Positions 32,765 to 42,305 are shown, counted from the first letter of the stretch. The stretch: 46,352 nt of DNA from Planctomyces sp. (GCA_005778225.1 SXPC01000105.1:1-46352), one strand, 5' to 3'. Numbers and translations are program-made. Notes: generated by a model from the sequence alone, not told the origin.

Positions 32765-33227
32765 GGCGATGGGCTTGAAACAGAAGCTCAAGGCGGCATT
32801 GCATGCGAGTACTGTGCAGTCGATGCGGGCGTTTCAGGGTCAGACGTTGAAGAATCTGAAGCGGAATTCGGAGGCGGTGCATGGGGCGGTTTATGGAGCG
32901 AGCGGGATGAAGACCGGCGATGGCGGGGCAGTGAGTGAGAGTGATGAGATGGGGCCGATGATTCTGGGGGACTACAACGTGCATCAGACGACGTCGACTC
33001 CTGCGCCGAGTGCGACGAAGCGATCATTGGCGGGCGAAGCGGTCAAGCTGGCGATCGCGGCGGGGATTGCGACGACGGGGGTCGGGCTGCCGGTGGCGAT
33101 TGCTGTGCAGGCGCTGTGGCCGGAGAAAGATGTTGTTGTGCCGGGGGCGACGAAGTCATTTACGGATGCGACGATCGAGATCGTTCTGCCTTATGAAACA
33201 GCCAAGAAGGTGGAGCGTGGACAATGA
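32685..33227 (+). CDS. Virion-operon protein with one hydrophobic segment
   Basis: A 180-aa protein from METTPGTTNSSGSG (GGAAGGG lies 7 nt upstream). Basic helical N-terminal half (IRQKIADRTIEAMGLKQKLK), then a hydrophobic VKLAIAAGIATTGVGLPVAI near residue 130-150 that could span a membrane. No family recognised; a membrane-active or anchoring role is a guess. The stop overlaps the ATG of the LamG-like gene (ATGA). Confidence 0.5.
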   Translation: METTPGTTNSSGSGTPIRQKIADRTIEAMGLKQKLKAALHASTVQSMRAFQGQTLKNLKRNSEAVHGAVYGASGMKTGDGGAVSESDEMGPMILGDYNVHQTTSTPAPSATKRSLAGEAVKLAIAAGIATTGVGLPVAIAVQALWPEKDVVVPGATKSFTDATIEIVLPYETAKKVERGQ

Positions 33228-33997
33228 GTGAGGTCATCGACCCTATGCTGCGTGGCAAACTGGCGCTGGGTGAGGTGTGGGATGCGGGAACGCCTCAGAG
33301 GGTCTATCGAGGGCGCATCAATAGCAGTCGCGAGTGGACGGCAATCAATAATCCGACGTTGACAACGGGGCGGGTGGGTACGGCGTATACGTTTCCGAAT
33401 GGAGCGAATGCCCGTCTGGAAATCGCTCGTGACAATGCCTTGTGGTTGCCGGCGAAGCTGACGTTCTCGGTGTGGGTTCGCGTCGTCTATAACGCGTGGA
33501 CGGCGGGGCGACAGTGGCTGACATTAATCGATGTGTCGGGAAATCAAATGCATCAGTTGCGGATTCCGATGCCAGGGGATCTGTTTGGCAATCCGCATTA
33601 CTCGGTGCAGTATCGTTATCAGGATGGTGCCTCGGCTCGAGTGCTGAACTCGTCTGCCAATCTTGTCACGAGCGGGACATGGACTCACATTGTTGTGCAA
33701 CATGATTTGACAGTCGGGACTTCGAACCTCGCGCGTCTGTGGGTCAATGGGGTTTCGTACGACAGCACATTGACTGGTCTACAGCAGACGATGGGCTTGT
33801 CGAGCAATGTCGTCATCAATCGGGCAAACGATTCATCCCCGGTTCAGACCGAGGTTCAAGTTGAGCAGTTGATGCTGTTTCCCGGACAGATCCTTTCCAG
33901 CGAGGACGTTTTGCAGATTTATAACGGCGGGCAGGGCCGTGCGTTTGGTGTGCATCGTGTGATCCCCGTGGAATTTTCCAACAGTATGATCGGATAA
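33224..33997 (+). CDS. LamG/concanavalin-like lectin domain protein
   Basis: A 257-aa protein dominated by a LamG-like jelly roll: LTFSVWVRVVYNAWTAGRQW, TSGTWTHIVVQHDLTVG and LARLWVNGVSYDSTLTGLQQ, then LMLFPGQILSSEDVLQIYN. Such domains bind sugars. In a virion cluster this suggests a tail fibre or baseplate adhesin that recognises the host surface. No signal peptide. It overlaps the previous stop by 4 nt and is followed 3 nt later by the BppU-like gene. Confidence 0.75.
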   Translation: MSEVIDPMLRGKLALGEVWDAGTPQRVYRGRINSSREWTAINNPTLTTGRVGTAYTFPNGANARLEIARDNALWLPAKLTFSVWVRVVYNAWTAGRQWLTLIDVSGNQMHQLRIPMPGDLFGNPHYSVQYRYQDGASARVLNSSANLVTSGTWTHIVVQHDLTVGTSNLARLWVNGVSYDSTLTGLQQTMGLSSNVVINRANDSSPVQTEVQVEQLMLFPGQILSSEDVLQIYNGGQGRAFGVHRVIPVEFSNSMIG

Positions 33998-33999
33998 AG

Positions 34000-34812
34000 A
34001 TGCCAACACGAAGTCAGTCTCACATTGTGATCTATCGAGCGTTCAATACGTTGACGGGTACCTTGCAGTCGGGGGATGTTGCGAATCACTCTCTGCAGTG
34101 GAGTCGAGATGATGCAGCGGCGAGCGCGATGACGAATGCTCCGGCCGCTCATGCGACGGCGGGGTTTTATCAGGTGGCGGTCTCGGCGAGCGAAGCTGAT
34201 TGTGAGATCGGGACGTTGATCGGGATTTCTTCGACATCGTCGGTGCTTCTGGAGAAGGTTAGTATTGCGTATGACCTTCCGGTGAAGCTGGCAGCGAGCC
34301 AGTCGTTTTATGCGCCGTCGAAGGCTGGTGATGCCATGTCGCTGACAACGCCGGCGTTGAACGCCGTGGGAGAGGAGTTGAGCGAAACGCTGACGGAGCC
34401 GCTGTCACTTTCGATCAACGGGTTTACGGGATCTGCGCTGGCACAGTTGCGGGCACTGCCTGTTGTGACGCAGACGCCGGTGGTGATGGAGGGGTTGATC
34501 ACGCTGGTCCAGGGAGATGACTACTTCCATGCTGATGGAAGGTCCGTTGCTTTGCTGGATACGACGGGACAGTGGCCGAGTTTGAGTGGCGGGTCGGTGG
34601 AGCTTTTGATTCAGGGTGGCGACACGTCGGTGGCGATCAGCGGAAGTGTCTTTGGTGAAGCGGAGCAGGCTGAGGTTCGATTTGAACTCGAGTCCGAAGA
34701 GACAGAGCAACTCGCGGGAGTGTTTGATTACCAGATCGTCGCGACGCTGGAGAGCGGACGGCGTGTGACGTTGCAGTTGGGGAAGTTGAAAGTGGTTTCA
34801 CGAGTTCAGTAA
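34000..34812 (+). CDS. Baseplate upper protein (BppU)-like virion protein
   Basis: A 270-aa protein. The C-terminal third (ITLVQGDDYFHADGRSVALL, GGSVELLIQGGDTSVAISGS and GVFDYQIVATLESGRRVTLQ) matches the BppU N-domain pattern 'I.LVQGD...G...V.L....' of siphovirus baseplates. The N-terminal part (YRAFNTLTGTLQSGDVANHS and GFYQVAVSASEADCEIGTLI) is beta-rich and unassigned. It is the last gene of the rightward operon and probably works with the LamG-like protein at the tail tip. No terminator was recognised after it. Confidence 0.55.
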   Translation: MPTRSQSHIVIYRAFNTLTGTLQSGDVANHSLQWSRDDAAASAMTNAPAAHATAGFYQVAVSASEADCEIGTLIGISSTSSVLLEKVSIAYDLPVKLAASQSFYAPSKAGDAMSLTTPALNAVGEELSETLTEPLSLSINGFTGSALAQLRALPVVTQTPVVMEGLITLVQGDDYFHADGRSVALLDTTGQWPSLSGGSVELLIQGGDTSVAISGSVFGEAEQAEVRFELESEETEQLAGVFDYQIVATLESGRRVTLQLGKLKVVSRVQ

Positions 34813-34908
34813 GGACAAGATTCTCGACCAGGTACTTCGAGCAAGGGAGCATTCGACGGATTTGTTTGACTTGGGACATCGGGACGACTGACCTTCTCGG
34901 CGGTCATC

Positions 34909-37038
34909 CTAATCATCGAGTTCGGTGGAGGGCGAGCTGGAACCGGTTTCGGCGAGTTTCTTCCAGAACTCCGCGATAGGAATCTGATTGATTGTCTCTA
35001 ATGTTTTGATCGACCGCAAAACAGCCTGATCACGGTCTGCCTGAACATCCGCGTGAAGTTGTCTGAGTGGGAGTCCAATGAGTGGTGTAAAATCGCTGAT
35101 GGGGCATCCGACACAGTTCAGGCGGCGAAGAGTCTTCATTGTGCGAAGAGGACTCAAGTCAGAAACCTTGGTTCCTGTAATCTTGAGTTGCGTCAGACGT
35201 GCCTCAGAGAATCCCTCCAGGGTTTCCAGGGCGGTGAAGGAAGCATCCAGGAAATTGAGGTGCTTGAGTGGAACCGACGACAAGTCACGCAGGTGCGGAT
35301 TGTTTCTGCAATGAAGCTCTTCGAGCGGAAGAGTTGAGAGTGGCGTAACGTCGGAGAGTGTCCCTGTTCCCGGAGCAGAACCGCGGCAACGGACGACCCG
35401 CAGATTATCGAGAACCTGGACCGGTCGAAGGTCGGAGATGGTATCTGCGTCGAGAGTGATTCGAATCACGCCATAAGGTTCGACCCAGCCACTGCCTTGA
35501 AGCCAATCGAATTTTGGATTGAGCAGGGCGAGCCTTTGAAGAACCTCGTTGAGTTGAAGTTGAGGCGGCTTTGAGAGGACCTTCTCTCGCCACGCATCAT
35601 CGAGGACGTCGGACGAGAGAGTGGCTGGAGGGAGCTGGATGGCAAGGACTGTCATTGAAGGGGCGGTTTGTTGCGGAGAGGCAGGATGGTCGTCGCTATG
35701 AAAGTCGGTGGCGGAATTGGAGTTCAGCAGACTGATGGCGGCGATGGCGATGGCGGCCAGCAGCAGACTGGCAGACAGAACGGGTAAGCGAGTTTTTTGT
35801 GGTGCAGATGCGGGGAACTCGACTGTCAGGTCACTTTGACCGGTGACTGTGGGTGGTTCATTGGATGCGGTTGCAAGATTGGTGAGTTCGAACTGAATCA
35901 TTCGTGCGGATGCAGGTCTGGCAGCCGGATCGACGATGACCATCTTTTCGATCAGAGTCGCGAGTTGAGTGGGTACGTCTGAGTTGAGTGTGCGAATCGG
36001 CGGAGGTGTCAGATCCCAGCGAGCCCCGAGTCGCTTGAGTTCGGGATACGGCAGCTGTCCGGTACAGAGTTCGTACAGGACGCAGCCGAGGGAGAAGATA
36101 TCGGCGCGGGCATCGACATCGGCGCCACGAATCTGTTCCGGGGCGACGTAAGCTGGTGTGCCGGCGCGCCTGATGCCCGAAAGTCCGGAGACCTGATGGG
36201 CGAGGCCGAAGTCGAGAAGCTTCACCTGGGGGATGGCGTCGTGACTGGAGCGAGGCGATGCGGGTTGGCTGGTTTCGCCTTTGAGTTTTTCGAGCCAGAT
36301 GTTCCCTGGTTTGATGTCGCGGTGCACGATGCCTGCGTCATGAACGACAGCCAGGCCTGCGGCGATCTGCCGACCGACCTGGATGATCCACTCGACGGAA
36401 GGTCGCGAGGAGGTCATGTAATCGCGCAGTGTTTGGCCTTCGAGGAGTTCCATCGCGAAGTAGGGGGTTGCGACGCCATCGTCATCGGCAGGTTGTTCGC
36501 CGACGAAATAGACGGTCACGACGTTCTCATGACGGACAGCGGCCAGGGCGCGGGCTTCGTTCAGGAGTTGGGCGCGAGTTTCTGCATCGGCACCGGTTTT
36601 GATGACTTTGATGGCAACGAGTCGGTTGAGGACAGTATCTTCAGCGCGATAGACGACCCCCATGCCGCCGGAGCCCAGGAACTCTTTCAGATGATAGGGG
36701 CCGAGTTGCTCTGGTAAGTCGAGGTGACTCCAGGACTTGGTCACTGGCTTGCGGGAAGCCTGTTCGATGCGACAGACACGCGCGAGGACATCTTCCAGAT
36801 CATTCTCGGAAACAGGTGGTGGGAGGTCTTCGCCGAGGAAGCAGGACGCGATTCCGGAATCAAGTCCGATCGATTCGGCCAGCGATGCGCACCTTGGGCA
36901 GACGGACAAGTGATGTTCATGTCGCTGGACGTCCTGGGGAGCAAGGTGTCCGAGTAGCATGGCCCGAATCTCGGCTTTGGAATAGCACGAGTCCCGGATT
37001 GGTTCTTCAATCAGAGACAAGGTCAGCGAACTCCTCAT
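34909..37038 (-). CDS. Ser/Thr protein kinase with zinc-finger N-terminus and leucine-rich C-terminus
   Basis: A 709-aa protein. Residues 20-60 form an anti-sigma-type zinc finger (RHEHHLSVCPRCA). Residues 110-370 are a Hanks kinase: LGSGGMGVVYRAED, the AIKVIK lysine, HRDIKPGNIWLE, LLDFGLAH and GTPAYVAPEQIRG. A membrane segment (LPVLSASLLLAAIAIAAISL) follows, then an exported leucine-rich part (ELHCRNNPHLRDLSSVPLKH). Its ATG lies 32 nt inside the sigma gene, so they are coupled: the kinase or its zinc finger may control the sigma factor. A planctomycete-type arrangement. Confidence 0.93.
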   Translation of the reverse strand: MRSSLTLSLIEEPIRDSCYSKAEIRAMLLGHLAPQDVQRHEHHLSVCPRCASLAESIGLDSGIASCFLGEDLPPPVSENDLEDVLARVCRIEQASRKPVTKSWSHLDLPEQLGPYHLKEFLGSGGMGVVYRAEDTVLNRLVAIKVIKTGADAETRAQLLNEARALAAVRHENVVTVYFVGEQPADDDGVATPYFAMELLEGQTLRDYMTSSRPSVEWIIQVGRQIAAGLAVVHDAGIVHRDIKPGNIWLEKLKGETSQPASPRSSHDAIPQVKLLDFGLAHQVSGLSGIRRAGTPAYVAPEQIRGADVDARADIFSLGCVLYELCTGQLPYPELKRLGARWDLTPPPIRTLNSDVPTQLATLIEKMVIVDPAARPASARMIQFELTNLATASNEPPTVTGQSDLTVEFPASAPQKTRLPVLSASLLLAAIAIAAISLLNSNSATDFHSDDHPASPQQTAPSMTVLAIQLPPATLSSDVLDDAWREKVLSKPPQLQLNEVLQRLALLNPKFDWLQGSGWVEPYGVIRITLDADTISDLRPVQVLDNLRVVRCRGSAPGTGTLSDVTPLSTLPLEELHCRNNPHLRDLSSVPLKHLNFLDASFTALETLEGFSEARLTQLKITGTKVSDLSPLRTMKTLRRLNCVGCPISDFTPLIGLPLRQLHADVQADRDQAVLRSIKTLETINQIPIAEFWKKLAETGSSSPSTELDD

Positions 37039-37567
37039 TCAATCGCGCGATGATTTTTGCCTTCGCGGTGTAGACAGCCCACAGGTTGATGCCGAGAGTT
37101 TTCGCGACCGCAGAGGCTGGTTTGCCTTCGACTGCATGTTGCCAGAAGGCCTGCCAGACGTCGGGAGTGTAATCGGCTTTGATCACGGTCGCGATCTGGC
37201 TGATGAGATGGCGTCGGAATTCTTCTTCGGCGAAGGGCTCATCGTCTTTCCCTGCAAATCCATCACAGACTTCCGCTGGGACGAATTCCAGTTTTCTTTG
37301 TCGCGCGCGCGCGCGACATTTATTGCGAGTGATCGTCCAGAGCCAGCCGCGAAAGCTTTTGGGGCCTTCGTGCTCGAAGGTCGGCAGCTTTTGAAGCAAG
37401 GTTACGAAAATGTCCTGGACGATGTCCGCAGCGTCTTCGTGCTGGAAGCCCTGTCGTCTGACCCAGGAGTAAATTCCGATGGAGTAGAGGCGGACAAATC
37501 GATCCCAGGCGTCAGATTCGTCGATCTGACACAGGCGATGAAGCAGCGTTAACGATGTCGTTTGCAT
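37007..37567 (-). CDS. ECF-type RNA polymerase sigma factor
   Basis: A 186-aa sigma-70 family factor. Region 2: FVRLYSIGIYSWVRRQGFQH then EDAADIVQDIFVTLLQKLPT and FRGWLWTITRNKCRARARQR. Region 4: WQAFWQHAVEGKPASAVAKT, with VYTAKAKIIARLNEE as the recognition helix. It should direct transcription of its own set of promoters on a signal from the kinase encoded just downstream. ATG 37567 is taken because the longer frame to 37624 is not family-like; the ribosome-binding site is weak. Confidence 0.9.
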   Translation of the reverse strand: MQTTSLTLLHRLCQIDESDAWDRFVRLYSIGIYSWVRRQGFQHEDAADIVQDIFVTLLQKLPTFEHEGPKSFRGWLWTITRNKCRARARQRKLEFVPAEVCDGFAGKDDEPFAEEEFRRHLISQIATVIKADYTPDVWQAFWQHAVEGKPASAVAKTLGINLWAVYTAKAKIIARLNEEFADLVSD

Positions 37568-37764
37568 GGTCTTGCAGAAAGCGGACAATCGCTGAGCGAA
37601 CTTGTCATGGAACGACTGAATCAACCGTACACCTGACGCGGGTACGGCTTTCGAATACTGTCAGCCTTATTTGTGGATTGTCAGTGTATCCAGGTCGTTC
37701 CCGTACACAATTCCATTTGCGGTGCTTAACAGATATTTCGCATCTGGGTTCGCCGATGATGAGG

Positions 37765-38958
37765 TCATCGCAAGCTGCCGAAGGAGCCGCGGCGGTATTC
37801 TGTCGGGCTGACGCCGACGGCTGTCTTGAAGAATCTCGAGAATGATTCCTGGCAGGTGAATCCTGCGTGAGTGGAGATCTCGATCATAGATAATTCTGTG
37901 TTGGTCAGGAGCTTCTTGATGCGACTGACTTTGGCGTCGCGGATCTCGTGACCTGGGGATCGGTTGATGGCTTTTTTGAAGCGCTGCTCGATGACACGTC
38001 GAGAGACGCCGACACGATCAGCGACGTCGGAGACCTGCAGCGGGCGGTGGCTGTTCTGATGAATCCAGGCGATCGCTTCACGGACGAGCAGGTCGTCGGT
38101 GAAGTGAGTACTTGTTGAGAGACGTTCGATGACGCCGATGGGTTCAATCAGTGTCGGGCCGTCGGGAGCAGGAAAGCCATCGATCATGCGATCGAGGATC
38201 TCAGCAGACATGCGACCGATCTTTTGAAACTGATGGTCAATGCTGGAGATCGGGATCGGTGAGAGCATTGAGATCAAGGGATCGTGCTCGATCGCGAGGA
38301 TCGCGATATCATGCGGGACATCGACGTGAATGCTGGAGCAGATCAGCGTGAGCTCGTGGCCGATGATGTCGGACCAGACGAGCAGCGCGATCGGTTTGGG
38401 GACGTCTTTGATCCATTCTTTGAGGCGCTGGCGTTGAGCACGGATGTGGGGGCTTCCCTCGCTGGGGCCGTATTCAAAGACGTGGATCGAGGAGATGTTC
38501 GACTCTCTGAGCGTCTGGGCGTAAGCATCGACCGTGCGACGGGAATAGCCCAGAGATGGTGCACCGCCGACGAAGCCGAAATGCTCGAAGCCTTTCTCCA
38601 GAAAGAAATTGGCCGCGAGTTGACCGCAATGTTCTTCTCCTGAAATCACCTTGGGAGCGAAAGGCTGATGATCGGCCAGCCAGGAGATGTTGACGGCCGG
38701 AATCTTTCTGCGTTGAATCTCGGCAGATAGTTTTTCTGATGTCAGACGGCAGATCAGGCCATGTCCGTTCCAGGTATCGGGGAGCGAGAACTCTTCGTAA
38801 AAGCCACGCGGCTCGACATAGAATTCCCACCCGCCCTGCTCAATGGCGTACTGACCAACGCCCAGTAGGATTTGACGACTCCAGTCATTGGCTGTCTGTA
38901 CGAGGACCGCGATCTGGCGTCGGTCAGGGAATCGGGTTGTGGAACGTGGAACGGTCAT
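37765..38958 (-). CDS. XylR-like regulator (LacI-type sensor plus AraC DNA-binding domain)
   Basis: A 397-aa protein. N-terminal periplasmic-binding-fold sensor (RQIAVLVQTANDWSRQILLG, HFGFVGGAPSLGYSRRTVDA, LLVWSDIIGHELTLI), C-terminal AraC domain (LQVSDVADRVGVSRRVIEQR as the first HTH, IEISTHAGFTCQESFSRFFK as the second). This is the XylR architecture, which binds a sugar and switches genes. The divergent neighbour across 191 bp is the DUF5690 transporter, a likely target. The ligand is unknown. Confidence 0.92.
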   Translation of the reverse strand: MTVPRSTTRFPDRRQIAVLVQTANDWSRQILLGVGQYAIEQGGWEFYVEPRGFYEEFSLPDTWNGHGLICRLTSEKLSAEIQRRKIPAVNISWLADHQPFAPKVISGEEHCGQLAANFFLEKGFEHFGFVGGAPSLGYSRRTVDAYAQTLRESNISSIHVFEYGPSEGSPHIRAQRQRLKEWIKDVPKPIALLVWSDIIGHELTLICSSIHVDVPHDIAILAIEHDPLISMLSPIPISSIDHQFQKIGRMSAEILDRMIDGFPAPDGPTLIEPIGVIERLSTSTHFTDDLLVREAIAWIHQNSHRPLQVSDVADRVGVSRRVIEQRFKKAINRSPGHEIRDAKVSRIKKLLTNTELSMIEISTHAGFTCQESFSRFFKTAVGVSPTEYRRGSFGSLR

Positions 38959-39149
38959 TTGTCCGCTTGGTTTTCGATGGCGATACCGTCTTGGTAGAAG
39001 TCAGGATCGTTTCAGTCTAGCGCTTCTCGATCCTGTACGACAGCATGATCTCCCCTGACCTTGGCAGAAAATTCATAGTTGGATGGCATGATGGGTGATG
39101 AATACAATCCAATCGCTCAGCGTTTGCTCCCTCTTCGTAAAGACGGCTT

Positions 39150-40442
39150 GTGACTCAACTGACTTCTGAAACCTGTGACGAACCGAGCGGGCGAAGTGAG
39201 TACTGGAAGGTTCTGTGGCTGGCGTGTGTCGGGGCATTTACTGCGTATTTCTGCATGTATGCGTTTCGCAAGCCCTTCACGGCGGCGCAATTTGATGGGG
39301 TTCAGTGGTGCGGGTTGAGTGTTGACCTGAAATCTGCATTGTTGATTTCGCAGATGCTTGGCTATCTGTTTTCGAAGTTAATGGGAACCTACTTGTGTGC
39401 CAGCATTCCCGAGAATCGGCGTGCTGTGGTTCTGGTGGGACTGATCGCCGTGGCAGAGTGTGCGCTGCTGGCATTTGCCGTTGTTCCTGACGACTGGAAG
39501 GTTGTCGCGATCTTTATCAACGGGCTGCCGCTGGGGATGGTCTGGGGCATCATCGTGCGTTATCTCGAAGGACGGCGTTGTAGCGAAGTGCTGCTGGCGG
39601 TGCTGTGTTGTTCGTATATTGTGTCGAGTGGAATCGTCAAAGATGTCGGTATCTGGTGGATGACTCAGGGGTCGATTTCGGAAAGCTGGATGCCGTTTGT
39701 CACCGGCTTGACGTTCCTGCCGTTCTTCCTGATCTCAATCTGGATGCTGTCACGTCTGCCGCCGCCCAATGAGGAGGATCGACGACATCGGAGTGAGCGG
39801 GTTTCGATGCCGCGTGCTGAGCAGCTGGCATTCTTGAAGCGGTTCAGTGCGGGTTTATTGCCCGCTCTTGTCTTCTATTTGCTTTTGACGGCGTTTCGAG
39901 ACTATCGGGATCTGTTCGCGCCGGAGATTCTGGAAAGCTTTGGGTATGCTGACTCTCCGGGGCTGTTTACCCGGATCGAGCTGCCTGTCTCCCTGGTGAC
40001 GACGGTTGCGCTGGCGAGTCTGATGCTGGTGCGGGATAACCGACGTGCGGTTCTGACGGTCTATTTCGCGATGTTTCTGGGGGCATGCGGAATCGGTCTT
40101 TCGACGCTGCTGCTCGCCTATGGGATGATTGATGGCGTGACGTGGATGATCTTTGTCGGGCTGGGGCTTTACCTGGCGTATGTGGCGTTTAGTACTGTTT
40201 TGTTCGACCGATTCCTGGCGGCGACTCGTTCGACGGGCACCTCTGTATTCGCTATTTATTTTGCAGATACGCTGGGGTATGCGGTTAGTCTGGTGGTCCT
40301 GCTGTCGAAGGATCTGCTGGCGCCACAAGTCAGTCAGATGTCGTTTCTGGTTTCGTCGTCGGTCGTGGTTGCTGTTGTCGGGATGGGGAGCATTGCCTGC
40401 AGTTGGTGGTTAGTGCGCAAACAGTTTCAGGCGAATTCATAG
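39150..40442 (+). CDS. DUF5690 family membrane transporter (MFS-like)
   Basis: A 430-aa protein with about 12 hydrophobic segments, WKVLWLACVGAFTAYFCMYA at the start and AFRKPFTAAQFDG as the family landmark. RYLEGRRCSEVLLAVLCCSY and LTAFRDYRDLFAPEILESFG also fit DUF5690, an MFS-related family of planctomycetes and Bacteroidetes. Probable sugar or organophosphate carrier, to judge from the adjacent XylR-like gene. GTG 39150 is the only start that keeps the first helix. Confidence 0.8.
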   Translation: MTQLTSETCDEPSGRSEYWKVLWLACVGAFTAYFCMYAFRKPFTAAQFDGVQWCGLSVDLKSALLISQMLGYLFSKLMGTYLCASIPENRRAVVLVGLIAVAECALLAFAVVPDDWKVVAIFINGLPLGMVWGIIVRYLEGRRCSEVLLAVLCCSYIVSSGIVKDVGIWWMTQGSISESWMPFVTGLTFLPFFLISIWMLSRLPPPNEEDRRHRSERVSMPRAEQLAFLKRFSAGLLPALVFYLLLTAFRDYRDLFAPEILESFGYADSPGLFTRIELPVSLVTTVALASLMLVRDNRRAVLTVYFAMFLGACGIGLSTLLLAYGMIDGVTWMIFVGLGLYLAYVAFSTVLFDRFLAATRSTGTSVFAIYFADTLGYAVSLVVLLSKDLLAPQVSQMSFLVSSSVVVAVVGMGSIACSWWLVRKQFQANS

Positions 40443-40620
40443 TTTCTTGATGAGTTTTGAATCTATGTGTCGGTAGCGTGACGGGATTGTGAAGAACTGA
40501 AGAAGATGCCGGTGGAAACTGTCAAACACTTAGCGCAAACGTGCATGGCTAAGTGGGCTTTAAAACGTATCTTATTGCCATCCTGTCTTTGTCTCTCGGA
40601 TCTTTCCAGAGGAGCTTCTC
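40443..40620. promoter_or_regulatory. Promoter region of the DUF1559 gene (no elements fixed)
   Basis: A 178-bp spacer with higher A/T than its surroundings. It ends in CCAGAGGAGCTTCTC, whose GAGGAG is the ribosome-binding site of the DUF1559 gene. A 'cgcaaacgtgcatggctaagtg' stretch (40533-40554) lies in it. No promoter hexamers could be assigned safely. Confidence 0.3.
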
Positions 40621-41748
40621 ATGTTGTGTCAGAACAACGTCCTGCCGATTCAGCGTCGTGGTTTTACGTTGATTGAATTGCTGGTCGTGATTGCGATTAT
40701 CGCCGTTCTTGTTTCGATTCTCCTTCCCGCCGTCCAGCAGGCGCGAGAAGCGGCTCGTCGTTCGACGTGTAAGAATAATTTGAAGCAGTTCGGGTTGGCG
40801 ATGCATAACTATCATGATGTTTTCAGCCAGACTCCGGTTCACCAGAGTCGCGCTGCTCACGACTACGCAGGTGGTTACGGCAACGCTGGTAATCTCTCGT
40901 GGTACGTTGGCTTGCTGCCATATGTCGAGCAGGCTGCGATCTATGACAACATCCCGTTTGAAACCACGGGAACGGGCTATGCCTGGGATGGAATTGCAAA
41001 CGGCACCTCTGCCCTCGGTCGCATGACCCGCGCGAATGTTCCACTGGTGACTTGCCCCAGCGAATCGGTTCAAAACACGCTGCTGCCGGGTGTCGTGAAC
41101 TTCAGTTATGTTGCCAATGCAGGCCCGCCACGCCACCTGACGATTCCTGGCGTGGGAACGTCTGACAATTCTCGTGGAGTTATCTCTCATACTCGAATGT
41201 CCCCCGGTGGACCTGGTACCGCCAACTGTCAGGGAACCTGGCTGAATGGCTCGAACAACGCCCGCATCGGATTTCGGGATATTACCGATGGGCTTTCCAA
41301 CACGATTGCTTTCAGCGAATCACTTGTTAACGACGGAACAGGTAACCATCCGGACCGTCGTCGAAACCTCTATTATACGAACGCTCAACGAATCCAGCAG
41401 ATCGGTGCATCGATTGACACCGTCGTCGCGGATGGTCTGTCGAATCCTGTCAACTGGTCTGACTGGAGCAAATACAAAGGACTGACCTGGGCTTATTCAG
41501 ATTCTTGGGAAAAGCACCTTTTCAATCCTGTGTTCCCTCCCAACTCGATCTCAATTCCTTCCTACAACACGGACTGGTTTCGCTGCAGTGAAGCCGATGG
41601 TGCGATCACTCCTTCCAGTGATCACAAAGGAGGAGTTCAGGTGACGATGGCTGATGGATCGGTTCACTTCATTTCCAACTCGATCGACCTGCCGACATGG
41701 TGGCGACTCGGTTCACGCAATGATGGTCAAGTTGTTGGTCAGTTCTAG
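40621..41748 (+). CDS. DUF1559 prepilin-like exported protein
   Basis: A 375-aa type IV prepilin-like protein of the planctomycete-typical DUF1559 family. Prepilin signal RRGFTLIELLVVIAIIAVLV: cleavage between Gly14 and Phe15, with Glu5 of the mature form kept. Then QQAREAARRSTCKNNLKQFG and, at the C-terminus, the H-x9-DG motif (HKGGVQVTMADG). Planctomycetes carry many paralogues, and their job, perhaps surface fibres or secretion pseudopili, is open. A lipoprotein gene follows 89 bp later. Confidence 0.95.
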   Translation: MLCQNNVLPIQRRGFTLIELLVVIAIIAVLVSILLPAVQQAREAARRSTCKNNLKQFGLAMHNYHDVFSQTPVHQSRAAHDYAGGYGNAGNLSWYVGLLPYVEQAAIYDNIPFETTGTGYAWDGIANGTSALGRMTRANVPLVTCPSESVQNTLLPGVVNFSYVANAGPPRHLTIPGVGTSDNSRGVISHTRMSPGGPGTANCQGTWLNGSNNARIGFRDITDGLSNTIAFSESLVNDGTGNHPDRRRNLYYTNAQRIQQIGASIDTVVADGLSNPVNWSDWSKYKGLTWAYSDSWEKHLFNPVFPPNSISIPSYNTDWFRCSEADGAITPSSDHKGGVQVTMADGSVHFISNSIDLPTWWRLGSRNDGQVVGQF

Positions 41749-41837
41749 TCTTTGTGAACGGTCGCGGTTAGCAGGCACATGACTAGCCGCGACCTGATTT
41801 TGACAGCCGATCTAACACTTTCATTGAGAGACTTGAA

Positions 41838-42305
41838 ATGAGACGACTCGACCACTTTTCCATTTCTGGACCGACCTGCCTTTTGCTTGCTGTCTATGCC
41901 GTCGCCAATCTGTGCGGGTGTGGAATGAGTGGCGATTCGTCAGAGATGCGAGTCAAGGATGCGGGTTACACGGTGGATATGCTGGCTGAAGAGACGATCC
42001 ATCGACTCAAAACCGCGGCGGCGACCGGCGAAACGACCAAGGTTCGCCAGGCGTCGGAAGATGCGTCCCGCGGAGCGGATCCATCGACCGTCGCGGGGAG
42101 AAAAGATCCCAACGCTGTGAGCACGATTGTCGAAGATACGGTTGCTAAGCTCGGCGCTCTTCGCGCAGGTGAACCAGCCCCCAAAGAAGCCGGGGCTGCG
42201 ATTGAAATGAAAATCAAAGCGAGTTCAGATGTCAGCGATGCGATCAAAACTCGCTTCATGACGGAACTGCATTCGTCTGTGGAAACGGCTTTTCAAGGTA
42301 AATAG
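41838..42305 (+). CDS. Small planctomycete-type lipoprotein
   Basis: A 155-aa protein with signal peptide CLLLAVYAVANLCGCG, where a lipobox-type LCGC would be lipidated at the second Cys. The rest is charged and helical without a known domain: AGYTVDMLAEETIHRLKTAA and MKIKASSDVSDAIKTRFMTE. DUF1559 genes are often followed by a short lipoprotein of this sort, so the two may act together at the surface. Confidence 0.65.
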   Translation: MRRLDHFSISGPTCLLLAVYAVANLCGCGMSGDSSEMRVKDAGYTVDMLAEETIHRLKTAAATGETTKVRQASEDASRGADPSTVAGRKDPNAVSTIVEDTVAKLGALRAGEPAPKEAGAAIEMKIKASSDVSDAIKTRFMTELHSSVETAFQGK

